The position numbers and the translations under genes were made by a program. A DNA stretch of 64,000 nucleotides from Streptosporangium carneum (GTDB lineage Bacteria; Actinomycetota; Actinomycetes; Streptosporangiales; Streptosporangiaceae). Below, one piece after another: positions 60,702 through 64,000 of this stretch. Every line of letters begins with the position of its first letter. Within the stretch, counting starts at the first letter, position 1. The stretch spans positions 86,741 to 150,740 of the forward strand of contig NZ_BSEV01000022.1 of NCBI RefSeq assembly GCF_027922005.1, written 5' to 3'. A model generated the notes under the pieces. The model did not search any database, was not told the DNA's origin, and worked only from the letters and a program-made list of their open reading frames with translations.

Positions 60702-62249
60702 ATGCGCGACAAAGCGGTCGTGAATGTCGGGCCGGAGCCGCTGAGCTTCGACGAGGTCGTCAGGGTGGCCCGGCACGGCGCCGAGGTGCGTCTCACCGAC
60801 GACGCCGTGGCCGCCATGGCCGCGGCCAGGACACGCGTGGACGAGCTCGCCGAGAGCCCCACCCCCGCCTACGGCGTCTCGACCGGGTTCGGCGCCCTGG
60901 CCACCCGGCACATCGACCCCTCGCTCCGCGCTCAACTACAGCGCTCGCTGGTCCGCTCCCACGCCGCGGGGTCGGGCCCCGAGGTCGAGACCGAGGTCGT
61001 CAGGGCGCTGATGCTGCTGCGCCTGCACACCCTGGCGACCGGTCACACCGGCGTGCGCCCGAAGACCGCCAAGGTGCTCCAGAGCCTGCTCAACGCGTCG
61101 ATCACTCCCGTGGTGCACGAGTACGGCAGCCTGGGCTGCTCGGGCGACCTGGCCCCGCTCTCCCACGTGGCCCTCACGATCATGGGCGAGGGCGTCGTCC
61201 GTGACGCCGCGGGCGACCTGGTCGAGGCCGCCGAGGCGCTCAAGCAGGCGGGCGTCGAGCCCGTCGAGCTGGCGGCCAAGGAGGGACTGGCGCTCATCAA
61301 CGGCACGGACGGCATGCTGGGCATGCTCATCCTGGCCATGGACGACCTCGGCCGCCTGTTCAGGACCGCCGACGTCGCCGCCGCCATGAGCGTCGAGGCC
61401 CTGCTCGGCACCGACCGCGTCTTCGCCGCCGACCTGCAGGCGCTGCGCCCGCATCCGGGCCAGGCCGCCAGCGCGGCCAACCTCAGGGCACTGCTCAGGG
61501 ACTCCGGGATCATGGAGTCGCACCGGGACGGCACCTGCACCCGCGTCCAGGACGCCTACTCGTTGCGCTGCGCCCCACAGGTCGCGGGAGCCGCCCGTGA
61601 CACCCTCGCGCACGCCGCCGCCGTCGCCGCCCGCGAGCTCGCCTCCGCCGTCGACAACCCGGTGGTCCTGGCCGACGGCAGAGTCGAGTCCAACGGCAAC
61701 TTCCACGGCGCCCCCGTCGGTTACGTGCTCGACTTCCTGGCCATCGCGGTCGCCGACGTGGCGAGCATCTCCGAGCGCCGTACGGACCGCATGCTCGACG
61801 TGGCTCGCAGCCACGGCCTGCCCGCCTTCCTCGCGGACGACCCCGGCGTGGACTCCGGGCACATGATCGCCCAGTACACCCAGGCCGCGATCGTCTCCGA
61901 GCTCAAGCGCCTGGCGGTGCCCGCCAGTGTGGACTCCATCCCCAGCTCCGCCATGCAGGAGGACCACGTCTCCATGGGCTGGTCCGCGGCGCGCAAGCTG
62001 CGCCGTTCGGTGGACGGCCTGACCCGGGTGCTCGCGGTGGAGATCCTCACCGCCGCCAGGGCTCTGGACCTGCGCGCGCCGCACCGGCCCGCCCCCGCCA
62101 CCGGGGCCGTCGTCGCCGCGCTGCGTCAGGCGGTGGCCGGTCCGGGACCCGACCGCTTCCTCGCCCCGGAGATCGAGGCGGTGACGCGGCTCGTCGCGGA
62201 CAACGCGGTCGTCGCCGCCGCCGAGTCCGTCACCGGGGCGCTGGAATAG
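60702..62249 (+). CDS. hutH: Histidine ammonia-lyase
   Basis: 515 codons, normal length. The catalytic MIO prosthetic group would form from C146-S147-G148 in EYGSLGCSGDLAPLSHVAL; the usual triad is Ala-Ser-Gly. YGVSTGFGALATRHI, LINGTDGMLG, RVQDAYSLRCAPQVAGAARD and SSAMQEDHVSMGW are the other family blocks. The enzyme deaminates histidine to urocanate, the first step of histidine use. No other hut gene is near. It ends in a 20-base convergent overlap with the dehydrogenase-RidA gene. Confidence 0.93.
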   Translation: MRDKAVVNVGPEPLSFDEVVRVARHGAEVRLTDDAVAAMAAARTRVDELAESPTPAYGVSTGFGALATRHIDPSLRAQLQRSLVRSHAAGSGPEVETEVVRALMLLRLHTLATGHTGVRPKTAKVLQSLLNASITPVVHEYGSLGCSGDLAPLSHVALTIMGEGVVRDAAGDLVEAAEALKQAGVEPVELAAKEGLALINGTDGMLGMLILAMDDLGRLFRTADVAAAMSVEALLGTDRVFAADLQALRPHPGQAASAANLRALLRDSGIMESHRDGTCTRVQDAYSLRCAPQVAGAARDTLAHAAAVAARELASAVDNPVVLADGRVESNGNFHGAPVGYVLDFLAIAVADVASISERRTDRMLDVARSHGLPAFLADDPGVDSGHMIAQYTQAAIVSELKRLAVPASVDSIPSSAMQEDHVSMGWSAARKLRRSVDGLTRVLAVEILTAARALDLRAPHRPAPATGAVVAALRQAVAGPGPDRFLAPEIEAVTRLVADNAVVAAAESVTGALE

Positions 62250-63438
62250 CCGCCACCACCTCGACCTCGATCAGCAGCCCCGGCACGAACAGCCGTGACA
62301 CCTCCACGGTCGTGCTGGCCGGGGGCTCGCCGGTGAAGTAGCGTCCCCGGACCTCCCCGTACTCCCGCACCAGCGACATGTCGGTGAGGAACGTCCGGAC
62401 GTGCGTCACGTCGTCGAACGTGCAGCCCTGGTCGGCGAGGACGCGTGCCAGCAGTTCCATCACGTACTCCGACTGGCGCGTCATGTCCCCCTCGCCGACC
62501 ACCCGGCCCTGCTCGTCCAGCGCCACCTGCCCGGAGACGAACAGCAGGTCGCCGGTCCTGGCGGCGTGGGAGTAGTAGCCGTTGGTCGCCGGGACCGAGG
62601 CCGGGTTCAGCTTCCGGACGCCGGTGCGGCGTGCCGTGCCGACGTTCCCGAAGACGGCTGTCAGATCCTTGTCGCCGAGCCCGGCGGAGACCGCCTCCAG
62701 CAGCCTGTCCCTGGCCGAGGCCGCGAGCGTCTGCCGCGGGTGCGAGGCCAGCGCCAGGTCCTTGGCCGCGAGCCCGAGAGCGTACCGCGTCTCCGGTGGG
62801 CCGTCCTCGACGGCGGGGCGGACCCGCTCGACCAGGGAGCCCAGCGGAGTGTCGCCGAGCACGTCCAGCAGCGCCCCGGTGTCCACGCCGGTCGCCTCCG
62901 CGTACGCGAGGTTCTCCGCGAGCAGCACCTGGGCCGGGACCAGCGCGCTCATCACCGCCAGCTTCATCGCCGCCCCCGCGCCGGGGCCGCCGACCTCCCG
63001 CACCCGCCCGAAGACCTCCAGCACCTCGCGGCAGCGCGCCAGATCCTCGGGCAGCCCGCCGGCCAGCACCGTCAGCGTGCCGTCCGCCGCGGGCAGCACG
63101 CTGCCGAGCACCGGCGCGTCCACCAGCCCGACCTGGGAGGGCAGCCGGTCGCGGAGCTCGGCGACGGCCTCGGGCCCGATCGTGGACATCTCCACGACCA
63201 GCGTCCCCGAACGCAGTCCGGGCGAGGCGTCCGACAGCACCCGCTTCACCGTCGCCGGGTCGCTGAGCATCGTGATCACCAGATCCGCCTCGGCCACCGC
63301 CTCAGCGGGGGAGGGAGCGGCGACGGCTCCCTCGATCACGCGGAAGGTGCGGTTCCAGATCGTGACCTTGTGTCCCGCCGCCACGAGCCGCCGAGCCATC
63401 GGGGCGCCCATGCGTCCCAGACCGAGAAAAGAAATCAT
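62230..63438 (-). CDS. Fusion of a beta-hydroxyacid dehydrogenase/imine reductase-like enzyme and a RidA domain
   Basis: 402 codons from ATG 63438. Residues 1-160 form the NAD(P)-binding Rossmann domain: MISFLGLGRMGAPMARRLVA, LVITMLSDPATVKRVL and LVDAPVLGSVLPAADGTLTV. The helical domain follows to about 270 (GPGAGAAMKLAVMSALVPAQ with the catalytic-type lysine). Residues about 275-402 are a complete RidA/YjgF domain (LLFVSGQVALDEQGRVVGEG, THVRTFLTDMSLV, STTVEVSRLFVPGLLIEVEV). RidA proteins hydrolyse reactive enamines/imines, so the fusion may handle an imine made or used by the dehydrogenase half. It is divergent from a LysR gene. Confidence 0.85.
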   Translation of the reverse strand: MISFLGLGRMGAPMARRLVAAGHKVTIWNRTFRVIEGAVAAPSPAEAVAEADLVITMLSDPATVKRVLSDASPGLRSGTLVVEMSTIGPEAVAELRDRLPSQVGLVDAPVLGSVLPAADGTLTVLAGGLPEDLARCREVLEVFGRVREVGGPGAGAAMKLAVMSALVPAQVLLAENLAYAEATGVDTGALLDVLGDTPLGSLVERVRPAVEDGPPETRYALGLAAKDLALASHPRQTLAASARDRLLEAVSAGLGDKDLTAVFGNVGTARRTGVRKLNPASVPATNGYYSHAARTGDLLFVSGQVALDEQGRVVGEGDMTRQSEYVMELLARVLADQGCTFDDVTHVRTFLTDMSLVREYGEVRGRYFTGEPPASTTVEVSRLFVPGLLIEVEVVAAIPAPR

Positions 63439-63511
63439 GCCCGCCACGCTAGGAGGCCCGGAGGCATTCCACCAGCGACTAGATTTCATGGAACCCATGC
63501 GTAGGAGGAAT

Positions 63512-64000
63512 GTGGACGTCGACTCGCTGCGCCTGATGGACGCCGTCGCCCGGACGGGGTCGTTCACCGCCGCCGCCGCCCTGCTCAACTACACCCAGTC
63601 CGCCGTCTCCCGGCGCATCGCCTCCCTCGAACAGCGGGCGGGCGGCCCGCTGTTCGAGCGGCTTCCCCGCGGCGTACGGCTCACACCGGCGGGCGAGGCC
63701 CTTCACGTCCACGCCAGGGCCGTGCTGAACCGGCTGGCCATGGCCGAGGAGGAACTGGCCGGAATCCACGGCGGCTACCGGGGACGGCTGCGCGTCGGCG
63801 CCTTCGCGACCGCCAACGTCGCCCTGGTCCCCAGAGCCCTCCGGGCTTTCGGGCAGCGCTTCCCCGAGGTCGCCCTCACCCCGGTCGAGGGGCCGAGCGG
63901 CGGCCTGTTGCGCCGGATGCGCGAGGGCGCCCTCGACATCGCCGTGATCAGCGACTACCCGTCGGGCCTGCCGTACGACGAGGAGGTGGAGACGGTCGAG
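63512..64000 (+). CDS. LysR-family transcriptional regulator, N-terminal part
   Basis: 163 codons to the window edge. GTG 63512 has AGGAGG three bases upstream; ATG 63497 is in frame but without a site. The HTH is clear: SLRLMDAVARTGSFTAAAAL, then YTQSAVSRRIASLEQRAGGP, FERLPRGVRLTPAGEAL. The effector domain starts near 90 (GRLRVGAFATANVALVPRAL). It is divergent from the dehydrogenase-RidA fusion with about 73 bases between starts, hence its likely regulator. Confidence 0.9.
   Translation, partial: MDVDSLRLMDAVARTGSFTAAAALLNYTQSAVSRRIASLEQRAGGPLFERLPRGVRLTPAGEALHVHARAVLNRLAMAEEELAGIHGGYRGRLRVGAFATANVALVPRALRAFGQRFPEVALTPVEGPSGGLLRRMREGALDIAVISDYPSGLPYDEEVETVE

Noticed and set aside
63497-63511. 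ATG 63497 as the start of the last LysR gene
   Set aside because: AGGAGG lies between it and GTG 63512, favouring the GTG.
1-64000. CRISPR arrays, insertion sequences or prophage
   Set aside because: No regularly spaced repeats, transposase motifs or phage structural genes were seen; short tandem repeats at 46207 and 52981 are only two copies each.

Overview
The window is very GC-rich with strong G/C preference at third codon positions. It carries an AfsR/SARP-type regulator, an ECF42 sigma factor, an HTH-DUF5753/DUF397/ATPase trio of the WhiJ type, a Pls-type synthetase and F420/LLM-type oxidoreductases. This points to a filamentous actinomycete. A member of the Streptosporangiales is my best guess, but the family is inference only. 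I see no rRNA, CRISPR array, insertion sequence or replication origin.

Layout. 0-9 kb: start of a deazaflavin-type nitroreductase, a CbiX-like protein, a large AfsR-type regulator, GNAT, Lrp and LysR regulators, a DapA-family lyase facing the LysR gene, a Nei/Fpg glycosylase and a small DUF2809 protein. 9-16 kb (minus strand): a Pls/PosA-type poly(amino acid) synthetase with an M1 peptidase just downstream, then an ECF42 sigma factor. 16-20 kb: a polytopic membrane protein and two coupled LLM flavin monooxygenases preceded by a 31-codon ORF. 20-26.6 kb: a patchy, lower-GC accessory stretch with the WhiJ-like locus, a frameshifted MazF-type toxin with its antitoxin, an orphan membrane protein, a DUF1023 hydrolase and a lipoprotein. 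26.6-32 kb: Ser/Thr kinase, small secreted protein, VOC protein, PLD-like membrane protein, KptA. 32.5 kb: tRNA Gly-Cys-Val cluster. 33-46 kb: ACT protein, DusB, a secreted ChW-repeat protein, UvrA2, DUF2087, YjbR, GNAT, DUF3516 helicase, acyltransferase and a two-component system. 46-48 kb: ribokinase remnant, 47-codon membrane ORF, HbpS/GlcG protein, APH-like kinase.

48-53 kb is the most interesting region. One minus-strand operon appears to encode, in order of transcription, a 24-codon peptide, a hairpin, a TPR protein, an MFS exporter, a 42-codon peptide ending in Asn and an E1/ThiF-like adenylating enzyme with an RRE-like N-terminal domain. This resembles a ribosomally made peptide pathway of the microcin C or pantocin type: peptide, E1-like enzyme and MFS exporter, with no YcaO or lanthipeptide synthetase.

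53-64 kb: RND efflux pump, XRE-PNPOx fusion, MprF-like DUF2156 protein, a second tRNA Gly-Cys-Val cluster with the same tRNA genes as the first, an ArsR regulator and histidine ammonia-lyase sharing a candidate operator, a dehydrogenase-RidA fusion, and the start of a LysR regulator. Functions are assigned by reading protein motifs by eye; no database search was run.
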